From positions 11,122,214 to 11,186,213 of the forward strand of contig NC_090964.1 of assembly GCF_040807025.1 (NCBI RefSeq): a stretch of DNA of 64,000 nt, given 5' to 3'. Positions 48,801 through 60,500 of this stretch are shown piece after piece (positions within the stretch are counted from its first letter, which is position 1; each line of letters opens with the position of its first letter). The notes below the pieces were generated by a model that saw only the letters and a list, made by a program, of their open reading frames with translations, had not been told where the DNA came from and did no database searches. Source of the stretch: Struthio camelus (lineage: Eukaryota; Chordata; Aves; Struthioniformes; Struthionidae). A program made the position numbers and the translations under genes.

Positions 48801-49255
48801 TCTGCCCGCCGGCCCCCCGGCCTCTGCCCCCCGGCCCCCCGGCCTCTGCCCCCCGGCCCCGGCCTCTGCCCGCCGGCCCCCCGGCCTCTGCCCGCCGGCC
48901 CCCCGGCCTCTGCCCCCCGGCCCCCCGGCCTCTGCCCGCCGGCCCCCCGGCCTCTGCCCCCCGGCCCCCCGGCCTCTGCCCGCCGGCCCCCCGGCCTCTG
49001 CCCCCCGGCCCCGGCCTCTGCCCGCCGGCCCCCCGGCCTCTGCCCCCCGGCCCCCCGGCCTCTGCCCGCCGGCCCCGGCCCCGGCCTCCGCTCCCTGGCC
49101 CGGCCCGGCCCCAGGCCCCCGGCCCCGATCCGGCGGCGGGCGCGGCCCCGCGGGCGCACCGTGGACTTCTTGGTGAGCATCTCCTTCACCATGACGTCCA
49201 TGAGCCGCTCGCGCTCCTCGTGGTAGCGCCGCTGCTGCTCCAGGATCGTCTCCAT
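39850..49255 (-). CDS. SF3A3: SF3A3, splicing factor 3a subunit 3 (SF3a60), complete
   Basis: Seventeen coding exons: 49160-49255, 48435-48482, 48213-48265, 47594-47699, 46649-46721, 46155-46246, 45616-45698, 45092-45230, 44703-44771, 44281-44348, 43757-43864, 43326-43395, 42430-42594, 42202-42312, 41637-41727, 40626-40681, 39850-39927. They sum to 1506 nt, 501 aa, the same length as human SF3A3. The start reads [18 protein letters not shown] and the end reads [11 protein letters not shown]. An acidic Glu/Ser stretch ([20 protein letters not shown]) precedes the matrin-type C2H2 finger ([17 protein letters not shown], then [15 protein letters not shown]), split over two exons. SF3a60 joins SF3A1 and SF3A2 to form SF3a, needed to mature 17S U2 snRNP and the pre-spliceosome (family knowledge). 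It is very strongly conserved in sequence and shows no breaks. Confidence 0.98.
43180..43218. repeat. (TA)n-rich microsatellite in an SF3A3 intron
   Basis: An imperfect alternating TATATA/TGTATA tract of about 40 bases, a likely easily melted region. No function is implied. Confidence 0.85.
46050..46091. repeat. (AAAC)n microsatellite in an SF3A3 intron
   Basis: Two blocks of CAAA/AAAC repeats are separated by a short ATAT interruption. Confidence 0.9.
48590..49085. repeat. GC minisatellite in SF3A3 intron 1, about 22-bp unit
   Basis: Tandem units begin GGCCTCTGCCC and continue either GCCGGCCCCCC or CCCGGCCCCCC, about 22 bp with shorter variants. They are preceded by six-base CCCCAG/CCCCGG repeats from about 48590. 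The array fills most of the 677-nt first intron (48483-49159) and is G-rich in the SF3A3 transcript. All long open frames across it are artefacts. Confidence 0.92.
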
Positions 49256-49420
49256 CCTCCCGCGCACCGACCGGAAGCCGCCGCTGCCCCCTTCCGGCCC
49301 GGCCCGCGCCCGGCGGGGGCGCTCCGGCCCGGCCCGCGCCCGCCACCAAGGTTCCGCCGGCGCGAAGGTTCCGGGGCGGCGGCGGGCGCGGCCGGGGCCG
49401 GGCGGGCTCAGGGCGGCGGC
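49256..49420 (-). promoter_or_regulatory. SF3A3: SF3A3 promoter region in a CpG island
   Basis: Immediately upstream of the SF3A3 ATG the DNA is CpG-dense. It has GGAA/TTCC ETS-type cores (ACCGGAAGCC near 49270, CTTCCGGCC near 49290) and GC boxes, fitting a housekeeping TATA-less promoter. The exact start site is inferred to lie within about 100 bases of the ATG. Confidence 0.5.
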
Positions 49421-49564
49421 AGGGCCGGGCCGGGCCGGCAGAAGGCGCCCGCCGCAGCGCCGCCGCCGAGGCCCGCGGCCGAGCCGCCTCTCAGCTCCCG
49501 CCGCCGCGCAGAGCCGCGACCGGCCCCGCCCGGGGGCGACCGAGTCCTGCCGCCGCCGCCGCCG

Positions 49565-49925
49565 CCGCCCCCCACAGCCCCGAGGCCTCGCACAGCCCCG
49601 CCGCCCCCCACATCCCCGAGGCCTCGCACATCCCCGCCGCCCCCCACGTCCCCGCCGCCCCCCACAGCCCCGCCGCCCCCCACGTCCCCGCCGCCCCCCA
49701 CGTCCCTGCCGTCCCCCACATCCCCACCGCCCCCCACAGCCCCGAGGCCTCGCACATCCCCGCCGCCCCCCACGTCCCTGCCGCCCCCCACATCCCCGCC
49801 GCCCCCCACAGCCCTGAGGCCTCGCACAGCCCCGCCGCCCCCCACAGCCCCGAGGCCTCGCACAGCCCCGCCGCCCCCCACGTCCCTGCCGCCCCCCACA
49901 TCCCTGCCGCCCCCGACATCCGCGG
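49565..49925. repeat. GC minisatellite upstream of SF3A3, 18-bp unit, about 20 copies
   Basis: Two 18-bp unit types are mixed: ACGTCCCCGCCGCCCCCC (with ACAT or ACAG variants) and ACAGCCCCGAGGCCTCGC. A CCG triplet run lies at about 49549-49570 at its edge. It lies some 300 bases upstream of the SF3A3 start and is G-rich on the minus strand. Confidence 0.9.
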
Positions 49926-50205
49926 CCCCGCTGGCGGCCGAGGCGGGGGGCTGAGCCGGCCGGGCCCAGCCGGAGGGGGAGGCGTGCAGGCCCCGCCAGG
50001 CCCTCGCCTCCCGCCTGGGCTCCCCGCTCCGTTGCACCCCGCAGTTCGCCGGCGCCAGGGCAGCGCTGGCTGCGGCCGGGGGGAGCTGGGCAGCACCGAC
50101 CCTCCGGTGCCGCGCGCTGCCCCGCACTGCCGTCGGCCTCGGGTCGGGGCTGGCCCGGCCTCCGCACTGCGGCCACCTTCCTTGGAAGCGAGGCGAGGGG
50201 GGGAC

Positions 50206-50236
50206 GGGGACGGGGACGGGGACGGGGACGGGAGGA
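50206..50236. repeat. (GGGGAC)n short tandem repeat
   Basis: About five copies of GGGGAC on the plus strand lie in the GC-rich spacer upstream of SF3A3. Confidence 0.9.
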
Positions 50237-50296
50237 GTCGCGCGGGGAAGCAGCCGCGTCTCGTCTCGTAACATTGGGCTTGAGACGAGGGCTGGG

Positions 50297-50358
50297 CCGG
50301 CGAGGTGCGGGGACGCCGGCGAGGTGCGGGGACGCCGGCGAGGTGCGGGGACGCCGGC
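50297..50358. repeat. Triplicated 19-bp repeat
   Basis: Three near-perfect copies of CGGCGAGGTGCGGGGACGC follow each other. Confidence 0.9.
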
Positions 50359-52549
50359 TCGGCCAGCGCGCGGCCGTCAGCGCCGGCCCAGCAGCGCAGC
50401 CCCCGTGGCCTGGACCCTGGCAGCCCGGGAAGAGCCGCAGCGCCCGCGCGGGGCCCGGCCCGGCCCCGGCCCCGCGACGCCCTGGCGGACCGCCGGCCCG
50501 GCCTGGGGCCTGGAAGGAAGAAGAGCTGCGGTGCAGCGTGCAGCCCGCACTGCCCCGGCGTCCCAGCTGCAGCCCGGCACCTGGCGAACGCGGACCTCGG
50601 CTGGCCGTTGCTGCTGAACGCAAAGACCACGTGGGCCGCGCACCAGAACCGGCGGCCCAGCAGCCTGCGCCCGAGCGACCTGCCGGGGGGACCCTCCCGC
50701 GGGAGCCGTGCCTGCGTCCTTCCACTCTCCTTCGGTTTCAATCGCCTTCTTCACATCCAACCGTAGTGCCGAGGAGAGCTCGTGCCAGTGCTTTGCCCCC
50801 ACTTTGCCAAATACAAAGCTGTAATTAAATTTTAACTCACAAATAAATTATTCATCTTTTTTTACCATGCAGACTACATTACTTTAAGCCGAAAGCAACA
50901 AAAAAAGAAAATTGGGCATAATTACGGCAGACAAAGATGATTCTGCCCTGGGAACAGCCAATTCACCAAGGAGAGGATGATACTAAAAGTAAGAATATTG
51001 TCTTTAATTATGGTCCCGCACTAGAGGCTGCCTCTCAGTACGTCATTTTTTCCTCGTGAATGCCTGTCTAAAAATAAAAGCAGAGATAAGATCCTGAACT
51101 TAACGTTCCTCCACTTCCCGTTGCATGAAACTTCACCCCAGGAGCAGTAAGGGGGTGCAATCTGGCGGTGCCCCGTGCACCGGGGCTGGCGGCGCCAGGA
51201 GGGTCGCGGCCGGGGGAGCAGCCGCTGCACGAGCGTCTGGCCTGGGACGGGCCGGGGCGACGTCCTGCTCCGGGACGCGGCTTTCCCTGTCCGGGCAGAG
51301 CGGCCTGCCGAACCGGCACAAACCCGCTCCCTCCCGGCAGCGGCGCCCCGGTGGGAAGCGCCGGGGAGGGGGCAGCAGCCCCCGCCGCCCCCGCCCCACC
51401 GTTAGCCTGCCCTTAACGATATTTTCATGACTGCTCCGACCCGCGCTCCGGGAGTCTCAGGGGACGTTTGTGCATGACATCAGCCTCCCCTTCCTGCAAG
51501 CCAGGCACCGGGCCGTGCATATCCATGACCCATTCATGACAGGGATAAAATCCAGATGTTCCAGCGCTACGTGCAGCTGGGTCATTTCCTTTTTTGGCTA
51601 AAAACGTGAGGCTCTTGAGGCTGACTGAAAGAGGAGCCTGGGGGCCCTTTGTACAGAAACCTTTTGTGGTTAATCCCTGGAAACAGCGCTGCAGAAACAA
51701 GGGTTTGTGGTGCTGCTGCTGGAGGACAGACGCCGCTGGAAACCTCCCGGGCCAGAGCTGCCTGCTCATCGCTTGGGGCCCAGCGGCAGCAAAAGCAGAG
51801 CCCAGCGCAGGTCGAGGGCAGCAACGGCAGCAGAATCGTACTGGGAAAAACCCTTTAGCTGCCGGCGCCAACGTTTGCGGGAGCCTTTGAAGGAGCCAGG
51901 AGCCTGCACGCCCAGAGGCAGCGCCGCGGTCTGGCACGAGCTCGCGGCGGCCTGCGCGGAGCCGGCGGCAGCGGCTCCTGCGGGAGCGACGCCTCCGCGC
52001 CGAGGGGGGCCGGGGCTGGGGCCGAGCAGGCCGGCCCAGAGGAAGTCGTGGCTGCTGTTAGTAAACGTAAAGGAATCTGCGGAAAATAGTTTCAGATGCT
52101 AGGGGAATAAACGGGTCCCCAGCTGACATCCCGAGCAACGAGCACGCAGCGCTGCAGCGAAGGGAGCCCGCTGCCACCCCGGCTGCGGACGACGGCAGCA
52201 TCCGCCCGAGCCTCCTCCCGAGAGGTGGCACGCGGGCCGGGGGCACGGGGGGCACGCTTCTGCCGCCGGACGTGGCTGAGCGGCGCGGTGACCCAGGCCG
52301 GCTGCCCCGGGCCATCGCTGCGGATGCGGCGGGAGCTGCCGCTCCTGGGCTGCGATGCAGCGTGGCGCAGCCGGGGCGTGAGGATGGGGAAGGGACTTGC
52401 CAGGACCCCGGCCTGTCCCCACGGTGGAGCTAGGGGAGATACCTGCAGGGAGCCACAGACCACCTCTGCTTTTGGAGGACAAGGCTGAGCGCAGACCCCT
52501 TCGGGCAGCCCGCCGCCCTGCGCCTGCTGCTCAAGAAACACGTGAAAGC

Positions 52550-54436
52550 AAGTGTCACTAAAACAGTTTATTATATAAAGCCTTAGGAAACATACAGGAG
52601 GTGAGGTCTAGGACACTTCCTTCTAGAGACTGCTCCAAGCTCCTTAGAATAGTGAACACACAAACTCTGATTTGCCTGCATCAAAGCTTTCAAACGAGGG
52701 TTCAATGAGGATCTGAATACAGAATTAATAACTCTAACATGCATAACGTTCTCCGTTCGTAAGTGAATCCTGTGACGGGGGCTAGCCCCTTCATCCTGCG
52801 CTTTGGTTACAAAATGACAGATATTCACGACAAGAGAGTACAAAAGGAGAAAAAAACCCACAAGAGATGCATTCAGAAAAGCCTGCGGCTGTCTAAACAG
52901 GAAAGCAGGGTTGGCACAAGCGCCCCAAGCACGCTAGAGCAAGGGGGACAGAGGCAAGGCAGGCATGAGCACCCAAAGGGGCCGTGGGGGCCCGGGGCCG
53001 GCTCAGCTGTGGGGCAAGGACAGCACAAGCCCTTGTGTGGGACCGGGAGGGTTCAGCAGCCTGTGTGCTATTTTGCAGTTAGGGCCACAGCAGGGACTTG
53101 GGAGCTGCAAAGCTTCTCCCCAGGGGAGCCCAGCTGCCACCCTTGCTTTGCCTCTCATTCGGGAGGAGCGTGGCCAGGGAGCCTCTCCCTGTGCCGGGCA
53201 GGAACGCTCAGCCCCAGCAGGAGCAGGGCGGGGGGACGCCCCGGCCGACCTTCGGGGGCTCGCTGCGCCACGGAGCTCCTGCCTTCCTCCCTCCATCCGC
53301 CCCAGCGGCCACCAAGCACAGCAGCAGCCTGCAGACAACTCCAGAACTAATGAAATGTCTTTGGTGATCTTTGTGTCACTGCCGGCTGGCCTCGGTAAGG
53401 CAGTCCCTATTCTGCAGTTCCCCATGAGAGGGAACGAGCAGGAATAAAAACCCTCAGTGCTCTAACAGCCTCCAAAACACCCTGCTCCGCTGTTTCGCTA
53501 GAAGTATCTCAGGCAGCATCACCAGCTCTAGCTCGGGTAGCTGCAAACACGGCCACATGTGCAAACAGCTACAAGGCAGCTTCAGGGCTGAACAGAACAG
53601 AGGCAGCCGTGGGGAGGTTGCAGCACAGGCAGGAGGATGGGAATGGGCCAGAAAGGTGGCAGGGCTAGAGTGCTCCATACTCACTGGCGGTTTGAGGTCC
53701 TTTTCCACATCTGAGTGAGAGCAATTCCGTGGAGACACGCAGAGCAAAGGGCCTGGGCCCACAAAGGGTGAGGTGGCTAGAGAAATGGGGAGTGGTTCCC
53801 ATCTGGCATGATGCATGATATTCTTCTGACCGTGCTCCAGCCTGGTGTCCCCAGACTTCCCAAATGGGGCAGGGAGAACCTTTTGGGCCCAGGTCATGCA
53901 ATGCCACAGGCTAAACCGCGCGTGCAGAAAAGGCCATGCTGCAAAGCCATCCACTACACAGGCTGACAAGGCCAAGCTGCACGGTCTAGGAGCTGCTGTC
54001 TTGATCACACAGAGCAAAGGGAGCACACAGGGAAAAGAGAAAAATCCGCATTGTGCAAAAGAGGAGTGAATACATGCTGCCAGCGTGCAGATCCAGCAGA
54101 CCAATGCTGAAGCCACTGCTGCCTGCCCTTTGCTCAGCCGGGGGCCCTGCGCTCTGCTAGTGCCCAATCAGACAGGAAGCAAAAGGAAAGACTAAATAAT
54201 GGGGGATCTTGAAGCTCCTTTTCCAACTTTTATTTAGCTTTGACTCTGCACAGAGCCTTAGCATAGCATACTCTAGCCTTCAGGGAGGGGCACAGGAACC
54301 TCCTGAACACACCGCGGCTCGGGGTCAGCCCTTATCTCCTGTGCCTTGTGCTCTGCCCCTGAAATGCTGTTGGGGATATTTGGCACAAAGACCCTGAAGA
54401 ATAGAGAAAGCCCCTGCCCCACGGCTGCTCGGAGGC
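52550..54436 (-). terminator. FHL3: FHL3 3' UTR with proximal and possible distal poly(A) signals
   Basis: A minus-strand AATAAA near 54230-54235 lies about 200 nt below the FHL3 stop and is the likely main signal. Another AATAAA at about 52566-52571, followed in the transcript sense by GT-rich DNA, could end a 1.9-kb extended 3' UTR or belong to a separate minus-strand transcript. The 237-codon open frame at 53454-54167 has no recognisable domain. Confidence 0.5.
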
Positions 54437-57400
54437 TCATAGGTCGCTGCTGCAGTCGCGGCACAGGATCTCGTCGTTGTCAGGGATAAAGCCTTTCCCG
54501 ACCAGCGAGGTCTTGCAGCGGGCACAGTTAAAGCAATTATGGTGCCAGTGACGGTCCTCAAAGGAGACATATTTTCCACCGCCAAAGCCTACAGGAGAGA
54601 CAAAGTGCAGGGTTAAAACTGCTGGAGAAACTAGGACAAGCTTCCTGCACACAAATGAGTCTTGGCCTGCTTTGCTCCAAACCAGGTGTTCAAACACATC
54701 CCTGCACCACGGCACCCAAGTACCCCACTGTATTAAATACATCTGAAACAGGCATCCCTGCTCTACATGGGGCGTGAAGAGGAACAAAACGATTTCACAC
54801 TGGAATTCTGCAGGGTCGAGACCCCTGGGCCAGAACCACCATTTCCTCCCCAGAGAGGAGCACAGAGCAAAGCGAGTGACTGCGACAGACAACCGGGCTG
54901 GCGGGAGCTCCCAGCGGCGTCGCCTGGAGCGGCCCCTTCCGAAGTACACGTTAATGAAACTCTGGGAAAAGGCCCCCTGCCATCAGCCGTGCCCAGGCTC
55001 CCGCAGACCCCGGGGGCAGCTTCCTCCCCGGCTGGGCAGCGGTTAGACACATGGGCTGTGACCCCTGTTTTCCTGGGACAGCGACACACTGACAAGCACC
55101 AGACAGGAAGCAGGGTGCCCCGGAGCCGGAGCCGCTGTCCCCAGCTGGAGTCGCAGTCTGAGTCACCGGCTGGGCTGACTCATGGCTCTGTCTGTCTTCC
55201 CAGGAGCAAGAGACGAGTCGCAAAGGGAGAGGTCAAGTGGGGGAGGACAGGGACGAGGCCAGACCCTCTCAGGGGTTTCCGCAAAAGAGTGAGCCCTGCT
55301 TCCCCCATCCGTGGTGGTCATGGCAGGCCCAGACTCCCCTGCAGCAGGGCTGCAGCCCCAAACAAGGCAAGCTAGAGACATGAGATCACACTGCGAGGGC
55401 TCATCTTGGGAACCTTTACCCCTGCACACCTGGGGAGAGGGCATTCCCCTCAAGAGGGCACAGCTCACAGCTTTGAAGATGTAGATGAAGGAATACAAGC
55501 AGCCCTAGGACCGCTACAACAGAGCGATCCTTTCTCATAGGGTCCCTGGGCAAGCAGCTGCTGCTGTTTCCCTGGGGAACATGTCGAGGGCACCTTTCAC
55601 TCACCAGCACTTGTCCCTGGGAAACCCAAAGTGCCTAGTGACACATAAGCATGGTGGAGAGCTATGCCAGCACCACATGGGCCTGGGTCACGTGTGAACT
55701 CCAGAGGGCAATTTCACCCAGAGAAGTCATCACCCAACTGGAAACAGGGCAGGTAAGTCACGTCCTGCTCCAGGGCCACTCGGCATGCTCACCTGTGATG
55801 GGCTTTGTGCAGGCACTGCACTTCTTGGCATAGAGGTTGCCAAAGCACTTAATGCAGTACGGGTTGTCATCCTGGGAGGTGAACTGCTGGCCAGCCAGGG
55901 GAGTCTTGCAGCCCGTGCAGACGAAACACTCCTTGTGCCAGGGCTCATCCCGGTAAGTCACTCCTCCCTTCGTCAGGGACTGTGGGAAGAAAGAGCGCAC
56001 TGGTGATGCACAGGCACTGTGGGAAGTGGGCAGCAGCACATAAACAGCAGTTAGCAGAGCAGGGGTGCTGTGTCCAAACCTCACTCCTGCTGGGCCCGCG
56101 TTACTGACTGCAGGCAGAAGCTGGGCCATGCGAGAGTCCTCTGCTCTCCCTTTCTAGTTAAGGGAGATGCAGCCACAGATGGGGTGCAGAACAACACAGG
56201 AAGCAACCCCCAGCACGCTTACAGCAGCCTTTCATGGCAGGAGTGGATCAGAGACCTTGGAGCCTTTGGGCTATCAGGCCACACATACCTTTTTGCAACG
56301 AGTGCAGCGAGGAGCAAACTTGCTCTCATAACAGGGGACACAGTAATAATCCTTATTGTCTGGGATGAAGGATCGTGACCCAATAGGCTGCTGGCAGCTG
56401 CTACATATGAAGCAATGTTCATGCCAGGTTTGTCCATTGTACTCCAGCTTACGGGATCCTGCAGAGAAAGCCATTCTCAGTGTGACATGAGGGTGCAGCA
56501 CAAGACACACAACTGGGACATGAGGAGGCTGCACAGGATACACTGCACTCCCGCGCACCAGGCTCTTTGCCTGCCTTCCCAGTCACCAGATGGCACGGCA
56601 GAGCAGGGGCACCGCAGGGAGCTGGAGGTGGGCGCCCAGGCCCACCCCTGCAACAGCGCAGGGAGGGCTGCGGGAACATGCCCAGCACCGGCACACAGGC
56701 CGCGGCAGAGAAGCCTGCGGTAACCTACAGCTGAAGATGGTGCAGGAATGGCCAGGCAAAGACACACCTTTGCCTCAGGCTGTCTCCAGGGACACTCACA
56801 TGCCTTCAGTCATTCCCTCTCAGCAGCACACATCAGAAAATAACCCAGGAAATCCTTTGCTATCTCCTCCCCATCTTTTGTGGGGAAGTAAGCTGGGAAC
56901 AGACACAGGGCTGCTGTGGTGACCGCAGCTCAAGATTCTGCTGTTTTGCCAGCAAAGCGAAGTGCCCAGCCTGCTCCATGCAGTATCACCTCAGCTCTCT
57001 GGCTTGCTCCCCTGCATTGAATTCTGCCACCTCAGGCAGCACTGCTGGAACAATGGCAATGCTTGGCTCTGCACGCTCCTACCTGGCATGACCGTCTTCT
57101 CACAGGCAATGCATTTTGAGGAGAACTCATTGCAGTAGCAGTCGTTGCACAGCAGCTCCTCGTCCTGGCAGGTGAATGGCTCGTCAGCCAGCGAGCGGTC
57201 ACAGCGGAAGCAACGAAAGCAATGCTCATGGTAATGGCGATCCTCATAGTACAGTTCCTGAGGAAGACAGCAGATGAGGAGGACAGGGGACCAAATGGAC
57301 TAGGGGACAGGCCTGCTGGCCACAGGGTCCCATACTCACTCTGCAGTCATGGCCGATCAGCTCTTTGCACTCATCACAAGTGTTGGCAAAGTGGGCATCA

Positions 57401-57495
57401 TAGCAGGGGATGCAATATGGGCCATTGTCCATCTGGATGTACTTGCGCCCATACAAGGACTCCTTGCAGTTGTCGCAGTCAAAGCACTCTGTCAT
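54437..57495 (-). CDS. FHL3: FHL3, four-and-a-half LIM domains protein 3, complete coding region
   Basis: Five coding exons: 57340-57495, 57083-57257, 56289-56458, 55793-55979, 54437-54588. They sum to 840 nt, 279 aa; human FHL3 is about 280 aa. An N-terminal half LIM (MTECFDCDNCKESLYGRKYI) is followed by four full LIM domains: NTCDECKELIGHDC; SKCIACEKTVMPG; PRCTRCKKSLTKGGV; KKCSACTKPITGFGGGKY. Each has the expected Cys/His zinc ligands, for example WHEHCFICSSC and WHHNCFNCARC. The protein ends CRDCSSDL. FHL3 is a LIM-only scaffold in nucleus, focal adhesions and actin structures that modulates myogenic and CREB/SMAD transcription (family knowledge). Each exon boundary falls between or within LIM modules as in other FHL genes. 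No breaks were seen. Confidence 0.97.
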
Positions 57496-57521
57496 GGTGC
57501 CAGTCTGAGGGCCTCCTTCAC
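57496..57521 (-). other. FHL3: FHL3 5' UTR segment of the first coding exon
   Basis: An acceptor (CTCTTAGCAG on the minus strand) just above 57521 shows that the ATG exon is preceded by an intron. The FHL3 start site therefore lies further right. Confidence 0.75.
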
Positions 57522-60500
57522 CTGCTAAGAGATCAACAGAGATGCTGGGTTAGTATCAGCTTACACTGCTCGAGATGTCCCCTGCACAGCCCTGCCATCT
57601 CCAGAGGGCAAGGTCTGCAAATCCCTGCCAAAGACTGCACTGTATGGCACTGGGCCAAGCAGTGCCCACCATCAGGACAGGACAGAGACCCGAGCTGCAG
57701 CATCTGTTCCTCGGCTGTAGGCACTTCTAGGCACTTGCTGCATACAGTCAGGGCCTGTGACGAATCTTCAGATTTATACTCGAGTACAACAACTGGAGCA
57801 CCAATAGCCATCGCTCAGAGAAACCTAGACACGTAAGTATGCAAATGAACTTCTTACTGTCTGTCTCCTTGCTGGGAAGCAAAGGGTAAATTATGACCAA
57901 AAGAGAGAAAAATCTTTTTGCAAGAAAAATTTTGATTTAGAATTTTTGTCCTAAAACAGGTCCACATTGGTGTGCACCCACTTCTGCATGGGAGGGACAG
58001 CCACCTTGAGGGCGATCCATCTAACAATAACCTCTTCACAGACCCAAACTCAGCTGTGACTATGCCCCTGGACTGACAGCAGAATTCTTCCTGACAGCAT
58101 GTGAGCCAGTGCTTTGCCTGATCTAGTTTTCAGCATCTTGAATTCTGGAACATCTCCAGAACTTTATAGCAACTGCTCCACAAGGAAGCAGAAATCAGGC
58201 ACCCCATGCTATGGCCAGCTATGAAGATACATCCTAGCGAATCACTCTGCACATATTGCTCCAACTACAAACATTCTTGAAGGAGAAAGTTTGGGGGAGG
58301 GTATGTGCTTTACATGCAATAGAGGTGTTCTAGTTTTGCACACAGGACATCAGGCATGTCTCATTGCCCCCATCTCCCTGCAAGATAGGAGGCTTGTGGA
58401 GATATTCCAGACAAACTATTTCACCTTATCTGGAACATTAATTCCAGAATAAAAGTATCGTCCTTCTGTTCAGTTTAACTTGCTTATTCCTAAATATGGA
58501 ATTGTTCACTTGCAAATTCACACCCTTGTTTAATACCAACTTGCTGTCAAGTGTAGACAAGCCCACGAAATTACATCTAAGCAGTCAGCTGCAGAGAGCC
58601 ACACTCTGCAGTTTTCTTTGTGAAACCACCCACTTCAGAAAGAGCTATTACGGCATTACGGCACAATCTACAGTTTGGTGCTTAATGGGGCAAGGAGCTC
58701 GCTGCCGCCTTCTGCGCCTCCCTCCGCACGGTCTCCTCAGCTGCAGTGGGTCATTTTTCTTGCACTGGAAGGCAGCCCACGGGCAGGAGCTGATACGGAC
58801 GGCTCTGACTCACCGCAGCAAGCTCACCAGCACTATTCTTGGTCTGGCTACGCAGCGCCCAGCTGTTGTCAGGCCTGGTGAGTGCTGAGATAGGGCTGCT
58901 GGTGAATACATCTAGTGTTCCCACATGGCTACGTGACCAACAGGCTGGGAACAAAGTCCCTTTTCAGACGCTCTCCTGAACCAGCCGCTTCCCTCCAGCC
59001 CGTATCTGCCCTCTGGCTCCTCCGGGCATGGCTCACGGCGGGCTGGTGGGACAAGGGCAGCCGAGCAGAGTGCCGGCTGCGCGCCAAGCAGCCCCGGGGC
59101 TGGAGCTACGGCTCTGCCTTGCTCCCGAGTGAAGCAGCCGCAGCAGGCCCGCTGCGGCGGGTGGGCAGCGAGGCCGGGGTCCCCGGCTGGACGTGAGGCG
59201 GGTGCTCCGAGCTGTGACTCGGAGAAGCCACCGGGTGCCAGGCCGGGGCGGCCGCTCCCCCAGCCCCGGGCGCCCGCGGCAGGGCACCGCACCACGGCTC
59301 TCCCCGCAGCGCCCGCCGGCCCGTGGCGGCTGCTTCCGCCCAGCCTCCCTCCTCTGCGCCTCACTTGCCTTCGCTTCCCGAGGCCCTCCGGGACCTTTCT
59401 CTCTGGGAAAGGGTGAAACCAAACTAATAACCCTCCTCCGCCTCCCCATCCTGTTGAGGAGAGGAACTTTCCAAGGTGTGTCTGTAATAAAAGGGCCTCC
59501 AGAAAGCACTCATACCCTGGCAGCTGTGATATTGTCTAAGCAGAGGCTACCGTGTCGCTAGATGAGCTGTGCTTTACCTCCGTAGCTCTATAATAAGGAG
59601 TCAGAGGACATCAGAAAACACAAAAGAAGGAAAAACTTGATGGGAAAAGCCTTGGATCTTCCTGGCGACATGGGCTCAGCCTCCTGGGAGCTGTTGACCC
59701 AATCCAAGACACCGTCTCTCCACACGTCTCAGCTCCCAATGCCAAAAGTACGGGACAGCACTTGCCAGCGTCACGGGGGAAGGAGGTGGTCCGGATAAAA
59801 CTCGTGAAGGGCGCACACGCCTCCAACCCACGGACGGCCCTGCAGGGGCAGGTGTTGCTGCCCTGGGAGTGTGACGTCCCCGACCCCAACACATGCCCTC
59901 CTGCAGACCCCCTGCCAGACACCGAATGCAGGAGAGCTGCAGAGCAGCGTGAAGCTGCTCCACCACAAGTGTCCCCAGGCCAGAGCACTGGGCCAGAGCA
60001 CTGGGCCAGAGCACTGAATTTGCCAAATTCATCCATGCTCCTCTGTGGCAACTGAGCTATCAGTGTCAGCAAAACCAAGAATAGGTCCAAAAAAAAGAAA
60101 AAAAGTGACAAGATAGGAACATTTCAATCTCAAATGTTGTTTGTCTTTCATCTTCCTGTCAGTGTCAATCCCCTTCTCCCTCCGCTGCCAAGGCCAGCTT
60201 GCATTTAAGTGCTTACCAGGACACTCCTGCTAATCCCTGCACTGGCATAAGTCACAGGTTGGCACACACCAGCCATGCCGCAGTGCACAGATGCCTACAG
60301 TGGGCAACACTGCTAGGGGTCACCTGGTGTCATTTTCCCTGCAGAAACACAGCACGGAGAGACTGTGGAAGAGGAAACGAAAACCACATAGAGCCTTTGG
60401 TGCTGCCCATACAACTGATCTAGCATTCCTCGTTCCCTTTGTCTCTACTACTCTTTGAGTAGCTTCTCCTAAAAGTCAGTCTAGCTGTCACCCGCTCCTT

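Larger units (their letters stand above)
49926..52560. other. CpG-rich spacer between SF3A3 and FHL3
   Basis: Two CpG-rich blocks (to about 50720, and about 51130-52480) are separated by an AT-rich stretch near 50820-51120. No coding exon was recognised. Long open frames reflect high GC and few stops. The second block could be a promoter for an unseen noncoding transcript, with nothing further to support it. Confidence 0.55.

Noticed and set aside
48503-50741. 740-codon and other long frames across the SF3A3 first intron and promoter
   Set aside because: They run through 22-bp and 18-bp arrays and include the real SF3A3 first exon only by chance. Splicing evidence places the true frame at 49160-49255.
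53454-54167. 237-codon minus-strand frame below FHL3
   Set aside because: It has no recognisable domain, no splice support and lies in the likely extended 3' UTR. It is kept only as a note.
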